This document shows positions 32,612 to 42,668 of a stretch of 59,983 nucleotides of DNA, one piece after another. Origin of the DNA: Clostridium sp. CAG:354_28_25 (GTDB lineage: Bacteria; Bacillota; Clostridia; TANB77; CAG-508); contig MNRL01000012.1 in NCBI GenBank assembly GCA_001915925.1, forward strand, positions 1 to 59,983, given 5' to 3'. Position 1 is the stretch's first letter; each line of letters begins with the position of its first letter. The translations under genes and the position numbers were made by a program. Below the pieces are notes generated by a model. The model did no database searches and was not told where the DNA came from. It was given only the letters and a program-made list of their open reading frames with translations.

Positions 32612-33484
32612 TTAGTGGAAGAGATCGTATAACTCTTCTTTCAGCTGGGCTGAAAGCGAATTAAACTTATCTTCCTTTCTTGCGTCGAAATCTCTCAAGA
32701 AGAAAGATACATCACTTGGACCGATGTTATCAATCTTCAGAAAGTTTTCGATCGCGTAATCGTATGTAGCAAGAAAGTCCATTGCTCGTAACCTCTCCGA
32801 TGCGATGTCTGTCTTGTTGGTGATACTGGATTCACTCACATAGGTGTAGTTATATCCAACATAGTCAATACCAACAACTGTAGCAGATTTTGCTATTAAA
32901 AGAGGTATAAGTGCAAGGTCTTCGTGGCATCTTAGCTGCGGAAGAAAGAGCAGTTCGGCAAAAACTGATTTCTTAATGCAGAAGAGCCAGTAAAGTGCAT
33001 ACTTCTTGTCAGGTTTGGACCATAACTTTAAGGCCTCCATACCCGACATGATGCGATACAATTTGTCTGAACAGTTGTATCGCTGGTGATCTTTGCCGGG
33101 GTTGTCGCCAACGAGTTCACACTGGAATCTGATAACTTCGGGAAATTCGAATTTACAGATTACCTGTGCGAGCCGATCGAGCAACTCCGAATTGATGGTA
33201 TCATCTGAATCAACTTGGAGAATGTATTCACCAGTTGCAAGAGAGATACCACGTCTACGAGTTTCCGATACTCCAGAATTAGGAAAGCTATACAGCTTAA
33301 TTCTGGGGTCATTTTCTGAAAAACTTTTCACAATTTCCGTGGTTTCATCGGTAGAACCATCGTTTACGATGATTACCTCAAAATCGGGAAAAGATTGTGT
33401 TATAATGCTTTCCAGACATTCCCGTATAGTCTTTGCAGAATTATATACTGGAATGATAATCGAAAATAAAGGTGTTGACGCCAT
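32612..33484 (-). CDS. Family 2 glycosyltransferase
   Basis: 290 residues from ATG 33484. GT-A fold: FSIIIPVYNSAKTI at the N-terminus, VIIVNDGSTDETTEI, then GEYILQVDSDDTI with the DXD-type metal site (about residues 87-92). A possible catalytic segment RCHEDLALIP is near 184. Such enzymes transfer sugars to polysaccharides, teichoic acids or lipids; substrate unknown, and there is no membrane segment. The start was chosen because AAGGATGATC precedes this ATG. G/C content is higher than neighbours, with two in-frame CGG codons (33173-33175 and 33422-33424, minus strand). It is divergent from the GH3 gene. Confidence 0.82.
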   Translation of the reverse strand: MASTPLFSIIIPVYNSAKTIRECLESIITQSFPDFEVIIVNDGSTDETTEIVKSFSENDPRIKLYSFPNSGVSETRRRGISLATGEYILQVDSDDTINSELLDRLAQVICKFEFPEVIRFQCELVGDNPGKDHQRYNCSDKLYRIMSGMEALKLWSKPDKKYALYWLFCIKKSVFAELLFLPQLRCHEDLALIPLLIAKSATVVGIDYVGYNYTYVSESSITNKTDIASERLRAMDFLATYDYAIENFLKIDNIGPSDVSFFLRDFDARKEDKFNSLSAQLKEELYDLFH

Positions 33485-33521
33485 ACTGATCATCCTTTCT
33501 GTCAACAGGGTTAATATATAC

Positions 33522-33579
33522 ATTATATTATGTAAAATCAATTTAGTCAATTGTATTATGGAATAAATTGTGATATATT
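33522..33579. promoter_or_regulatory. Back-to-back promoters for the GT2 and GH3 genes
   Basis: Leftward TTGACT (33545-33550) and TATAAT (33522-33527) with a 17-base spacer. Rightward TTGTAT (33551-33556), 17 bases, TATATT (33574-33579). The two -35 boxes touch. Confidence 0.65.
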
Positions 33580-33606
33580 AGTATAACTAAAATACGGAGG
33601 TATGCT

Positions 33607-35976
33607 ATGAAATATAAAGAATTAATAGATAAAATGACTTTAGAAGAAAAAGCAAGTTTATGTGTGGGAGGAGATTATTGGCATAGTAAAGCTATAGAAA
33701 AGCTTAATATTCCAAGTATTACAATGTCAGATGGACCACATGGACTAAGAGTGCAAAAAACTAAAGCAGATAATTTAGGAATTAATGAAAGTGAAATTTC
33801 AACTTGTTTTCCTGCTTCATCAACAATAGGAAACAGTTGGAATAAAGAAACTGCATACATGTTAGGAAATACTTTAGGAGAAGAAGCAGCTTATGAGAAT
33901 GTAGATATTGTTTTAGGACCTGCAATAAATATAAAGAGGACACCATTATGTGGAAGAAATTTTGAGTATTTCTCAGAAGATCCATATTTAACAGGAGTAT
34001 TAGCAAGTGAATATGTAAAAGGATTGCAAACAAATGGGGTAGGAGCTTGTGTAAAGCATTTTGCAGCAAATAACCAAGAAAATAGAAGAAGAACAATAAA
34101 TGCAGTTGTAGATGAAAGAACTTTAAGAGAGATTTATTTAAAAGCCTTTGAAAAGATTGTAAAAGAAGCAAAGCCATGGTCTATTATGAGCGCATACAAT
34201 AAACTTAATGGAACATATTGTAACGAAAACCAAGAATTAATGAATATCTTAAGAAAAGAATGGGAGTTTAATGGTTTAGTTATAACTGATTGGGGAGCAG
34301 AAAATGATAGAGTTTCTGGACTACTTGCAGGTAATGAAATAGAAATGCCTGGTGGCAGAGGAAATGGTGTAGAAGAAATAATAGAGGCAGTTAAAAATAA
34401 AAAAGTATCAGAAGAATATCTAAATGAAGTAGTTAGTAGAATTTTAGAATATGCATTTAAAGGTGCAGAAAGAGAATCTTTAAAAGAATATAATAGACAA
34501 GAACACCATAATATAGCAAGAAAATTAGCAGAAGATTCTATTGTTTTATTAAAAAATGATGAAGATATTTTACCAATAAAAAATAAAAAAGTAGCAGTTA
34601 TAGGAGATATGGCTAAAAGACCAAGATATCAAGGTGCAGGTAGTTCTACGATAAATCCATATAGATTGACTAATTTATTAGATTGTTTAAAAGAGCAAGG
34701 TATAGAATGTAGTTATGCACAAGGATATGAAAGGGTAGAAAGCGAAAATGATGTAACTTTAAGAGAAGAAGCTATAAAAGTAGCTAAGAATAGTGAATTA
34801 GTAATACTATGTGTTGGACTTACAGAAAATTTTGAATCAGAAGGAATGGATAGATTTACATTAGATATTCCAGCTAATCAAAATAAATTAATAGAAGAAA
34901 TTTGCAAAGTAAATAAAAAAGTTGTAATTGTACTTTCAAATGGTTCACCAATTTTAATGTCATGGAAAGATGATGTACAAGCAATAATTACAGGTTACCT
35001 AGGTGGAGAAGCTGGGGCAGAGGCAATGGTAAATTGTTTAACTGGAAAAGTAAATCCTAGTGGAAAACTTGCAGAAACATATCCATTAAGTTTAGAAGAT
35101 ACACCTTGCTACAATTATTATCCAGGAACAGAAGTAAGTGTAGAATATAAGGAAAGTATTTATGTTGGGTATAGATATTATGACAAAATAAGTAAGAATG
35201 TTTTATTCCCATTTGGATATGGATTAAGTTATACGACTTTTGAATATTCTAATTTAAATGTAGAAGAAGATGAAGAAGATATTATTGTAAGGCTCAAAAT
35301 AAAAAATACAGGAAAAGTAGCAGGAAAAGAAATTGCACAAGTATATATTGGACAAGAAAATTCAAAAATATTTAAAGCAAAGAAAGAATTAAAAGGATTT
35401 GAGAAAGTTGAATTAGAGCCAGAAGAAGAAAAAGAAGTAATGATAAAAATAAGTAAAGATGAATTAGCTTATTATGATGTAAACCAAAATAAATGGAATA
35501 TAGAAAAAGGAACATATAATATCTATGTAGGGAAAAATGTAGAGGATATTGTGTTAAAAGCCAATTTGGAAATAGATGGAACTACTATAAATAAAGAATT
35601 TCCAAGTATATATATGACTGGAAATATCGAAGATGTTAGTGATACTGATTTTGAAGAAATATTAGGACATAAAATACCTACAAGATATATAGATTTAAAG
35701 GATTTAACTGTAGAAAATACATTAGAGCAATTTAAAAATACAAAAATAGGTAAAAAAATCTTTGACCATGAAATGGAAAAAATGGATAAATTAATGAAAG
35801 AGCAAAATGTAAATAAAGCAACAAAGGTAATGATGGATTTGCAAAAACCACTAAAGAAATTCTATGAAAAGAAAAGTAGTAAATATACTAAAGAGATGGT
35901 GGAAGAGTTTATAAAAACAGCAAAAAATGACGAAGACAATTTTGACTTAGATTTTGTCAAGTTATATTTAAAGTAG
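33607..35976 (+). CDS. Glycoside hydrolase family 3 beta-glucosidase
   Basis: 789 residues, no signal peptide, so intracellular. Cleaves beta-linked glucosides from imported oligosaccharides. N-terminal barrel motifs: SDGPHGLR, KHFAANNQE and the nucleophile region GLVITDWGAEND (Asp near residue 230). The C-terminal sandwich holds GAGSSTINPYRL and GYLGGEAGAEA, followed by a fibronectin-III-like domain (from about 520) and an unusual Lys-rich ~90-residue tail. GGAGG precedes ATG 33607. Given the large glucan-synthase-like gene elsewhere in the window, a beta-glucan substrate is conceivable but unproven. No in-frame CGG, so it belongs to the native composition class. Confidence 0.9.
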   Translation: MKYKELIDKMTLEEKASLCVGGDYWHSKAIEKLNIPSITMSDGPHGLRVQKTKADNLGINESEISTCFPASSTIGNSWNKETAYMLGNTLGEEAAYENVDIVLGPAINIKRTPLCGRNFEYFSEDPYLTGVLASEYVKGLQTNGVGACVKHFAANNQENRRRTINAVVDERTLREIYLKAFEKIVKEAKPWSIMSAYNKLNGTYCNENQELMNILRKEWEFNGLVITDWGAENDRVSGLLAGNEIEMPGGRGNGVEEIIEAVKNKKVSEEYLNEVVSRILEYAFKGAERESLKEYNRQEHHNIARKLAEDSIVLLKNDEDILPIKNKKVAVIGDMAKRPRYQGAGSSTINPYRLTNLLDCLKEQGIECSYAQGYERVESENDVTLREEAIKVAKNSELVILCVGLTENFESEGMDRFTLDIPANQNKLIEEICKVNKKVVIVLSNGSPILMSWKDDVQAIITGYLGGEAGAEAMVNCLTGKVNPSGKLAETYPLSLEDTPCYNYYPGTEVSVEYKESIYVGYRYYDKISKNVLFPFGYGLSYTTFEYSNLNVEEDEEDIIVRLKIKNTGKVAGKEIAQVYIGQENSKIFKAKKELKGFEKVELEPEEEKEVMIKISKDELAYYDVNQNKWNIEKGTYNIYVGKNVEDIVLKANLEIDGTTINKEFPSIYMTGNIEDVSDTDFEEILGHKIPTRYIDLKDLTVENTLEQFKNTKIGKKIFDHEMEKMDKLMKEQNVNKATKVMMDLQKPLKKFYEKKSSKYTKEMVEEFIKTAKNDEDNFDLDFVKLYLK

Positions 35977-36017
35977 AATAGGAGATAGTTAGAAAAACAG
36001 AAAGGAGGAAATATAAA

Positions 36018-36824
36018 TTGATAAAAGCAGTATTTATAGATATTGACGAGACATTAACAAATTCACAAGGAAAAATAAGTGAGAAAACACAATATGAGAT
36101 AAGAAGAAGTATACAAAAGGGAATTAAGATAATATTAACTTCTGGAAGAGCAAGGAAAGATGCAATAAATTATCAAAAGCAAATAGGGACAAGCCCATAT
36201 ATTATCTCATCAAATGGAGCTTCTTGCTATGACGAATTAAAGAAAAAAGAAATCTTTAAAGAACCAATTAAAAAGGAAGTAGTAAAACAATTATTAGAAT
36301 ATGCACATGAAAATGGATATACGATAAAATTTAATTATAATGAAGAAATGGTTTTAAACAAGGCGGCATATCCAGACGAAAAGGATAAAGAGAAAACCAT
36401 ACAAGAATTAATAAATATTATTGAGAATGAAGATATTGTACAATGTGTAGTATCAAGTCCAGATATTGAAAAAATGTTGGAACTAAAAAAATATTTGGAA
36501 AAAAAATTTTATGATATAAAGATAGTAAACGAATCAAAAAAGTTAAAAAATCCTGAATTAAAGCCAAATAAAAACTATTATTGTGATATAACTTCTGCTA
36601 CTATCTCAAAAGGCAAAGCAGTACATATGATATGCCAATATTTAAATTTAGATGAAAAAGAAATTATAACAATTGGAGATGGAGAAAATGATATTTCTAT
36701 GTTTAATACAACTCCAAATTCAGTTGCAATGGGAAATGCATTAGAATATATAAAAAAACAAGCAAAATATATAACTTCATCAAATGATGAAGATGGAGTA
36801 GCAAAAGTATTAGAAAAATTATAA
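36018..36824 (+). CDS. Cof-type HAD-IIB phosphatase (second)
   Basis: 268 residues. HAD motif I VFIDIDETLTNSQG (nucleophile Asp near residue 8), motif II LTSGR, motif IV GDGENDISMF near 218. Hydrolase for small phosphorylated metabolites, substrate unknown. The start is TTG 36018, nine bases after a perfect AAAGGAGG. It lies 41 bases after the GH3 gene, so the two probably form an operon and a sugar-phosphate substrate would fit. Terminator follows. Confidence 0.87.
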   Translation: MIKAVFIDIDETLTNSQGKISEKTQYEIRRSIQKGIKIILTSGRARKDAINYQKQIGTSPYIISSNGASCYDELKKKEIFKEPIKKEVVKQLLEYAHENGYTIKFNYNEEMVLNKAAYPDEKDKEKTIQELINIIENEDIVQCVVSSPDIEKMLELKKYLEKKFYDIKIVNESKKLKNPELKPNKNYYCDITSATISKGKAVHMICQYLNLDEKEIITIGDGENDISMFNTTPNSVAMGNALEYIKKQAKYITSSNDEDGVAKVLEKL

Positions 36825-36832
36825 AAATATAG

Positions 36833-36870
36833 TCCCCGAAAGAAGTAGAAATTTTCTTTCGGAGATTTTT
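36833..36870 (+). terminator. Terminator after the GH3-HAD operon
   Basis: Stem TCCCCGAAAGAA/TTCTTTCGGAGA with one mismatch, followed by TTTTTG. Confidence 0.8.
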
Positions 36871-36935
36871 GTTATTTAAACAAGCTGTTGGCACATAGAA
36901 TAGTAAAAAGAAATTTGGCTATTAAGAGGTGTAAA

Positions 36936-38912
36936 ATGCAAACTGTATCTAGCATAAAAAGTAAAAAAATGATGTTATGGATTATAATTGTTTCTGCAAT
37001 ATTACTTATATTATTAATAGTAAGACTGGCTGTTATCCAATTTGTAGATGGGAATAAATTAAAACAGCTGGCATATGAACAACAAACATTGAATAGAAAG
37101 ATAACCTCAAAAAGAGGGACAATATATGATGCTACAGGAGAAAATATACTTGCTCAAAGCAGTACGGTAGAAACTGTCACTGTCAATTCTACCAATATTC
37201 CAGAAGATAAAAAAGAATTGGTAAGTAAAGCATTGTCAGATATATTAGAGTTAGATTATGAAGAAACATTAAAAAAAGTCCAAAAAAGAAGTTCTATCGA
37301 AACTATTGCCAAAAAAGTAGAGAAAGATAAAACAAATGAACTAAGACAATGGATGAAAGATAATAATATAGAAGCTGGAATAAATATAGATGAAGACACT
37401 AAAAGGTATTATCCATATAGCACAGTGGCATCACAAGTTATAGGCTTTTGTGGAAGTGACAATCAAGGATTAGACGGAATAGAAGCAAAATATGATGATA
37501 TTTTAAAAGGAAAAAGTGGGCAGATAAAAAAACTAACAGATGCAAAAGGTGGAGATATGCAGCAATTAGAAGAAACATATGTAGCAGCAGAGAAAGGAAA
37601 AGATTTAGTCCTAACTATAGATTTAACTATTCAATCAATTGCAGAAAAATATCTTGAAAATGCATGTATAGATAATGAATGTACAGATGGTGGAAATGTA
37701 ATTATTATGAATCCAAACAATGGGGATATTTTAGCGATGGCTACATATCCAAACTATGATTTGAATAATCCATACGAATTAGAAAATAGCGAAAATATGG
37801 ATAGTAGTGAAAAGAATAAACAGTTGCAAGCTAAATGGAGAAATAAAGCAATTGCAGATACATATGAACCAGGTTCTACTTTTAAGTTAATAACTTCTTC
37901 TGCAGCATTAGAAGAGGGAATAACAACTACAGATAAAGAAGGAGAATTTAATTGTGGCGGTGGAATAGAAATTGCAGGAGTTAGAATAAAATGTTGGAGA
38001 TATTATAGACCACATGGAACCCAGAGTTTAAGGCAAGCTCTTATGAATTCATGCAATCCAGTATTTATTGCATTAGGACAAAAAATAGGTAAAGATAAAT
38101 ATTATGATTATTTAGAAAAATTTGGGTTTTTTAAGAAAACAGGAAGTGACTTGCCAGGAGAAGCTAAAGGAATATTTCTAGCTAAAGATAAAGTTGGACC
38201 AGTAGAATTAGCAACAATAAGTTTTGGCCAAAGATTTGAGGTAACACCATTGCAGATAGTAACTGCAGTTTCTAGTATAGCCAATGGTGGAGAATATATT
38301 GAACCTAGAGTAGTTAAAGAAATAATTGATTCTGAAACGGGAGAGAAACAAGAAGTAGAAGTAAAAAAAGGAGATAGAGTAATATCAGAAGAAACAGCAA
38401 ATAGTGTGTTAAGTATGATGCAATCTGTAGTAGAAGATGGAACAGGAAGAAATGCACAGGTACAAGGATATTTAGTGGGTGGTAAAACAGGAACATCAGA
38501 AGATGGGGTTAATACAAATAAATATGTAACTTCATTTATGGGAGTAGCACCAATTTCTGACCCACAAGTTGTAATTTTAGTTACTTTGTATAACCCAACA
38601 GGAGAAGGGGGACACCAAGGAGGAGGTGTCGCAGCACCTGTAGGAGGTCAAATATTAGGAGAAGTATTGCCATATCTAGAACTTAAGCAAGATAAAGAAA
38701 CAGAAGAGGCAGAAAAAGAAGAAGTAGAAATGCCAGAAATAAGAAATAAAACAGTGAAAGAAGCCAGAGAAATTTTAAAAGAATTAGGATTAGAGCTAGA
38801 GATAAATAATTTAACCGAAGAAATCAACGAAAACGAGACTTATGTAAAAGAACAAATTCCAAAACCAGGAATAAAAATAACAAAAGAAACAAAAGTTTAT
38901 ATTGATATATAA
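36936..38912 (+). CDS. Class B penicillin-binding protein, SpoVD/FtsI type
   Basis: 658 residues: a single N-terminal transmembrane helix (about 15-34), PBP dimerisation domain (RGTIYDATGENIL), transpeptidase domain and one C-terminal PASTA domain (from about 600, MPEIRNKTVKEAREILKELG). Catalytic motifs are all present: STFK in YEPGSTFKLIT, SCN in LMNSCNPVF, and KTG in GGKTGTSE. It crosslinks septal or spore peptidoglycan. Position directly before murE is that of B. subtilis pbpB/spoVD; the PASTA domain is found in both. Start chosen at ATG 36936 behind AAGAGGTG rather than an upstream TTG. First gene of the second dcw half. Confidence 0.92.
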   Translation: MQTVSSIKSKKMMLWIIIVSAILLILLIVRLAVIQFVDGNKLKQLAYEQQTLNRKITSKRGTIYDATGENILAQSSTVETVTVNSTNIPEDKKELVSKALSDILELDYEETLKKVQKRSSIETIAKKVEKDKTNELRQWMKDNNIEAGINIDEDTKRYYPYSTVASQVIGFCGSDNQGLDGIEAKYDDILKGKSGQIKKLTDAKGGDMQQLEETYVAAEKGKDLVLTIDLTIQSIAEKYLENACIDNECTDGGNVIIMNPNNGDILAMATYPNYDLNNPYELENSENMDSSEKNKQLQAKWRNKAIADTYEPGSTFKLITSSAALEEGITTTDKEGEFNCGGGIEIAGVRIKCWRYYRPHGTQSLRQALMNSCNPVFIALGQKIGKDKYYDYLEKFGFFKKTGSDLPGEAKGIFLAKDKVGPVELATISFGQRFEVTPLQIVTAVSSIANGGEYIEPRVVKEIIDSETGEKQEVEVKKGDRVISEETANSVLSMMQSVVEDGTGRNAQVQGYLVGGKTGTSEDGVNTNKYVTSFMGVAPISDPQVVILVTLYNPTGEGGHQGGGVAAPVGGQILGEVLPYLELKQDKETEEAEKEEVEMPEIRNKTVKEAREILKELGLELEINNLTEEINENETYVKEQIPKPGIKITKETKVYIDI

Positions 38913-38966
38913 AACTAGTTGCTATATAATGTATTCGTAAAATTGTATAAAATGGAGGTATATTTT

Positions 38967-40475
38967 ATGAACCTTAAAAATATATTAGCAGGTATTGAAG
39001 GTATAAAAGCTAAAGGAGATATTGATATAGAAATAAATTCTGTAAAAAATGACTCTAGAAAAGTAGAAAATGGGGACTTATTTATTTCTATAAAAGGGTA
39101 TGAAACAGACGGAGCAGATTATGTAGGAGAAGCAGTAGAAAAAGGAGCAAAAGCAGTATTAGTAGAAGAAGGAACAAATTTAAAAGAACTAAAAATAAAA
39201 GATGATACAACTTTATTAGTTGTTCCAGATGCAAGGCTTGCGATGGCTCAAATTGCTTGCAATTATTATGACAATCCATCTAGAAAATTCCAATTAATAG
39301 GTGTAACAGGAACAAAAGGTAAAACAACAACTACATATATGATAAAATCTATGTTAGAAAAAAAGGGATTAAAAGTTGGATTAATAGGAACAATCCACAA
39401 CTATATTGGTGCAGAAGATTTAGGAGATAGTGAAAGAACAACGCCAGAAAGCTTAGAATTACAAGAACTATTTGCAAAAATGGCAGAAGCTAAATGTGAT
39501 GTTGTAGTTATGGAAGTATCATCACAAAGTTTAAAATTAAATAGAGTATATGGTTCAGATTTCAATATAGGAATCTTTACAAATTTATCAGAAGAACACA
39601 TAAGCGAAAAAGAACATGCAGATATGAAAGAATATTTCGAGACAAAATGCAAATTATTTACTATGTGTAAAAGAGCATATATAAATGCAGATGATTTATA
39701 TGCTATAAAACTTCCTAAATTAGTACCAGGACCAGAATATATAACATATGGTATAGATAATTATTCTAAGATATTAGCTAAAGATATCACAATAACAAAC
39801 TCATATGTAGATTTTAGAGTAAAAATAGGAGAAAGAAATGAAAGAGTAAAAGCATGTATACCAGGAAGATTTAGTGTATATAATTCTTTGGCAGCTATCG
39901 CTGTTGCCTTACAATTTGGCTGTGATGCAGATACGATAAAAGAAGGTTTGGTAGAAGTTAGAGTGCCAGGAAGATCAGAAATGATAGATAATAAACTAGA
40001 AATTCCTATAATGATAGATTATGCTCATTCTCCAGAAAGCTTAGAAAGCATTTTAAATGCTGTAAAATCATATACAAGAGGAAGAGTAATTTGCGTATTT
40101 GGTTGTGGTGGTAATCGCGATAAAAACAAAAGACCTCTAATGGGAGAGATTGCAGGAAGAATAAGTGATTATACTATTATTACATCAGACAATCCAAGAG
40201 ATGAAGAACCTTCAGAAATTATAAAAGAAATAGAAGAAGGCATTAAGAAAACCAAAGCAAATTACAAAGTTATAGAAGATAGAAAAGAAGCTATAAAAGC
40301 TGCAATAGAGATGGCAAATAAATTAGATATTGTAGTAATAGCAGGAAAAGGTCATGAAATGTACCAAGAAGTAAAAGGAAAGAAAAATGAATTTAACGAG
40401 AAAAAAATAGTAATAGAAATTACAGATGAGCTAAAGAAAAAACAAGAAGAAAAGAGCACAAAAAAGAAAAAGTAA
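38967..40475 (+). CDS. murE: UDP-MurNAc-tripeptide synthetase MurE
   Basis: 502 residues. Adds the third amino acid to UDP-MurNAc-L-Ala-D-Glu in the cytoplasm. The ATP loop is GVTGTKGKTTTTYMI (about 109-123). The DNPR motif in TSDNPRDEEP near residue 410 indicates meso-diaminopimelate rather than lysine. The start ATG 38967 has GGAGG eight bases upstream; an earlier in-frame TTG lacks one. mraY follows after 14 bases. Confidence 0.95.
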   Translation: MNLKNILAGIEGIKAKGDIDIEINSVKNDSRKVENGDLFISIKGYETDGADYVGEAVEKGAKAVLVEEGTNLKELKIKDDTTLLVVPDARLAMAQIACNYYDNPSRKFQLIGVTGTKGKTTTTYMIKSMLEKKGLKVGLIGTIHNYIGAEDLGDSERTTPESLELQELFAKMAEAKCDVVVMEVSSQSLKLNRVYGSDFNIGIFTNLSEEHISEKEHADMKEYFETKCKLFTMCKRAYINADDLYAIKLPKLVPGPEYITYGIDNYSKILAKDITITNSYVDFRVKIGERNERVKACIPGRFSVYNSLAAIAVALQFGCDADTIKEGLVEVRVPGRSEMIDNKLEIPIMIDYAHSPESLESILNAVKSYTRGRVICVFGCGGNRDKNKRPLMGEIAGRISDYTIITSDNPRDEEPSEIIKEIEEGIKKTKANYKVIEDRKEAIKAAIEMANKLDIVVIAGKGHEMYQEVKGKKNEFNEKKIVIEITDELKKKQEEKSTKKKK

Positions 40476-40489
40476 GGGTGAGAGATTAA

Positions 40490-41470
40490 ATGAATTTGCA
40501 GATAAAAATATTATTGGTAGCCTTTGGCGTAGCCCTAATACTAGGAATAATTATTTTACCAATATTAAGAAGATTAAAAGTAAGCCAACAAGAAAGAACA
40601 GAAGGTCCAAAGTCACATTTGTCTAAAAAAGGAACTCCAACGATGGGAGGAATTATATCTATAATAGCAATTACATTGTTAAGTATAGGTGTTATGCTAA
40701 TTTATTATATGGATGATCAAGCAGATATTGTAAAAAGGATAATTCCTTTATTGTTTGCAACATTGGGCTTTGGAATAGTTGGATTTATAGATGATTTTAA
40801 AAAAATGGTATTAAAAAATACAGATGGATTAAAACCAACATATAAAATGTTAGGATTGTTAGTAATTTCTGTATGTTTTGTATTGTATTTATTAAATGTA
40901 TTAAATATAGGAACAGATATTTACATTCCAATAATAAAAACTTTTGTAAATATTCCTGTTTGGATTTATATACCTTTTGCAATTATAGTAATGCTTGCTA
41001 CTACAAATGCTGTTAACTTAACAGATGGTATAGATGGGCTAGCTACAAGTGTAACAACAATTATAGTTGCATGTTTAACAGTAATAGGAGTTATCTTTGA
41101 TGTAAAAGAAATTATTATATTTGGAACAATAGTATGTGGATGTAATTTAGCATTTTTAATATTTAATTTACATCCTGCGAAAATGTTCATGGGGGATACC
41201 GGTTCTTTAATGCTAGGTGGTGTAATTGCTGCAATGGCGCTTGTTCTTAAAATGCCATTATTATTAATTGTTATCGCATTAATTCCAGTATTAGAGACAC
41301 TTTCTGTAATGATTCAAGTTACATATTATAAAAAAACAGGAAAAAGAATTTTCAAGATGACACCAATTCATCATCATTTTGAATTATCTGGATGGAGTGA
41401 GAATAAAATTGTAACAGTATTTAGTTTAATTACATTAATCCTTTGTGTAGTTGGATTGAATATTATCTAA
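40490..41470 (+). CDS. mraY: Phospho-N-acetylmuramoyl-pentapeptide transferase MraY
   Basis: 326 residues with ten hydrophobic segments. Makes lipid I from UDP-MurNAc-pentapeptide and undecaprenyl phosphate at the membrane. Family motifs are PTMGGII, the Asp pair in FIDDFKKM, NLTDGIDGLA, FMGDTGSLMLGG and the His cluster TPIHHHFEL. The order is murE-mraY directly, without murF between them, which is unusual. GGGTGAGAG lies before ATG 40490. Confidence 0.95.
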   Translation: MNLQIKILLVAFGVALILGIIILPILRRLKVSQQERTEGPKSHLSKKGTPTMGGIISIIAITLLSIGVMLIYYMDDQADIVKRIIPLLFATLGFGIVGFIDDFKKMVLKNTDGLKPTYKMLGLLVISVCFVLYLLNVLNIGTDIYIPIIKTFVNIPVWIYIPFAIIVMLATTNAVNLTDGIDGLATSVTTIIVACLTVIGVIFDVKEIIIFGTIVCGCNLAFLIFNLHPAKMFMGDTGSLMLGGVIAAMALVLKMPLLLIVIALIPVLETLSVMIQVTYYKKTGKRIFKMTPIHHHFELSGWSENKIVTVFSLITLILCVVGLNII

Positions 41471-41484
41471 TAAAGGAGATAAGA

Positions 41485-42642
41485 ATGGCTAAAAATAAAA
41501 AAGTAAGAAAATTTTCGAAATTTGCAAATAATCAACTGGATTTTATCTTATTAATAACTGTTATATTATTATTATCTCTAGGTCTAATAATGGTACTTTC
41601 AGCAAGTTCACCTACATCTCTTGCAGAAACAGGAGATGATAGTTATTCATATTTTAGAAAACAAGCAGGTTTTGCCATAGTTGGTGTTATCGCAATGCTA
41701 TTTATTTCTAAAATTGATTATAGGTTTTGGAAAAAATTTTATAAGATTGCATATATTGGTTCAATAATATTGCTACTAATGGTAGTAATACCTAAAATAG
41801 GTGTTGAGGCTGGTGGGGCGAGAAGATGGATAAAATTAGGGGTACAATTCCAACCATCAGAACTTGCCAAAATAGGATTAATTATATTTTACGCGAGCTA
41901 TTTATCAGACCATAAAGATGAATTAAGAGACTTTAAAAAAGGTTTCATTAAACCACTATTATATTTAGTCCCAATAGTGTTAATTCTAATATTAGTCCAA
42001 GATCACTTAAGTGCTACAATTATAATAGTATTAGTTGTTGGAATAATGATGCTTATGGCAGGTGTAAGACCAATGTATTTTGCAACTGTCGGAAGTGCTA
42101 CAGCAGTAGCAGGTGTTGCAGGGTTATATGCTATGGCAAAGTTTACTAGTAAAGGTGCATTTAGAATTGCGAGAATAACATCATTTTTAAACCCTTGGGC
42201 AGATAAACAAGGTGATGGTTGGCAAGTAATACAGAGTCTATATGCAATAGGTTCAGGTGGATTGTTTGGAGTTGGATTAGGTCAAAGTAAACAAAAATAC
42301 TTATATATATCAGAACCACATACAGATTTTATATTTGCAGTTTTGGCAGAAGAGTTAGGATTTGTTGGTTGTGCAATAGTTATTGCTTTATTTGGAATAT
42401 TTATATGGAGAGGTGTTCTTGCAGCAATGAAAGCTCCGGATATGTTTGGAAGTTTAGTAGCAGTAGGAATTACATCTTTAATAGGCTTACAAGCGATAAT
42501 AAACATAGCGGTTGTAACATCATCTATGCCAGTAACTGGAATGCCATTACCATTCTTTAGCTATGGTGTAACTTCATTATTAATATTATTGTGTTCAGTA
42601 GGTATATTGCTTAATATATCACGAGCAGGCTCAAAGATTTAA
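41485..42642 (+). CDS. ftsW: SEDS peptidoglycan polymerase FtsW
   Basis: 385 residues with ten membrane helices. SEDS-family glycosyltransferase working with the class B PBP at the septum. Recognised by LIMVLSASSPTS, GGARRWIKLG, FQPSELAKIGLI, the QDHLSATIIIV segment with conserved Asp, and FAVLAEELGFVG. ATG 41485 has AAAGGAGAT upstream and lies 14 bases after mraY. An earlier in-frame TTG would overlap mraY and is not needed. murD, normally between mraY and ftsW, is missing here. Confidence 0.93.
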   Translation: MAKNKKVRKFSKFANNQLDFILLITVILLLSLGLIMVLSASSPTSLAETGDDSYSYFRKQAGFAIVGVIAMLFISKIDYRFWKKFYKIAYIGSIILLLMVVIPKIGVEAGGARRWIKLGVQFQPSELAKIGLIIFYASYLSDHKDELRDFKKGFIKPLLYLVPIVLILILVQDHLSATIIIVLVVGIMMLMAGVRPMYFATVGSATAVAGVAGLYAMAKFTSKGAFRIARITSFLNPWADKQGDGWQVIQSLYAIGSGGLFGVGLGQSKQKYLYISEPHTDFIFAVLAEELGFVGCAIVIALFGIFIWRGVLAAMKAPDMFGSLVAVGITSLIGLQAIINIAVVTSSMPVTGMPLPFFSYGVTSLLILLCSVGILLNISRAGSKI

Positions 42643-42668
42643 TATGAGATAATAGAAAGGGTAATAAT

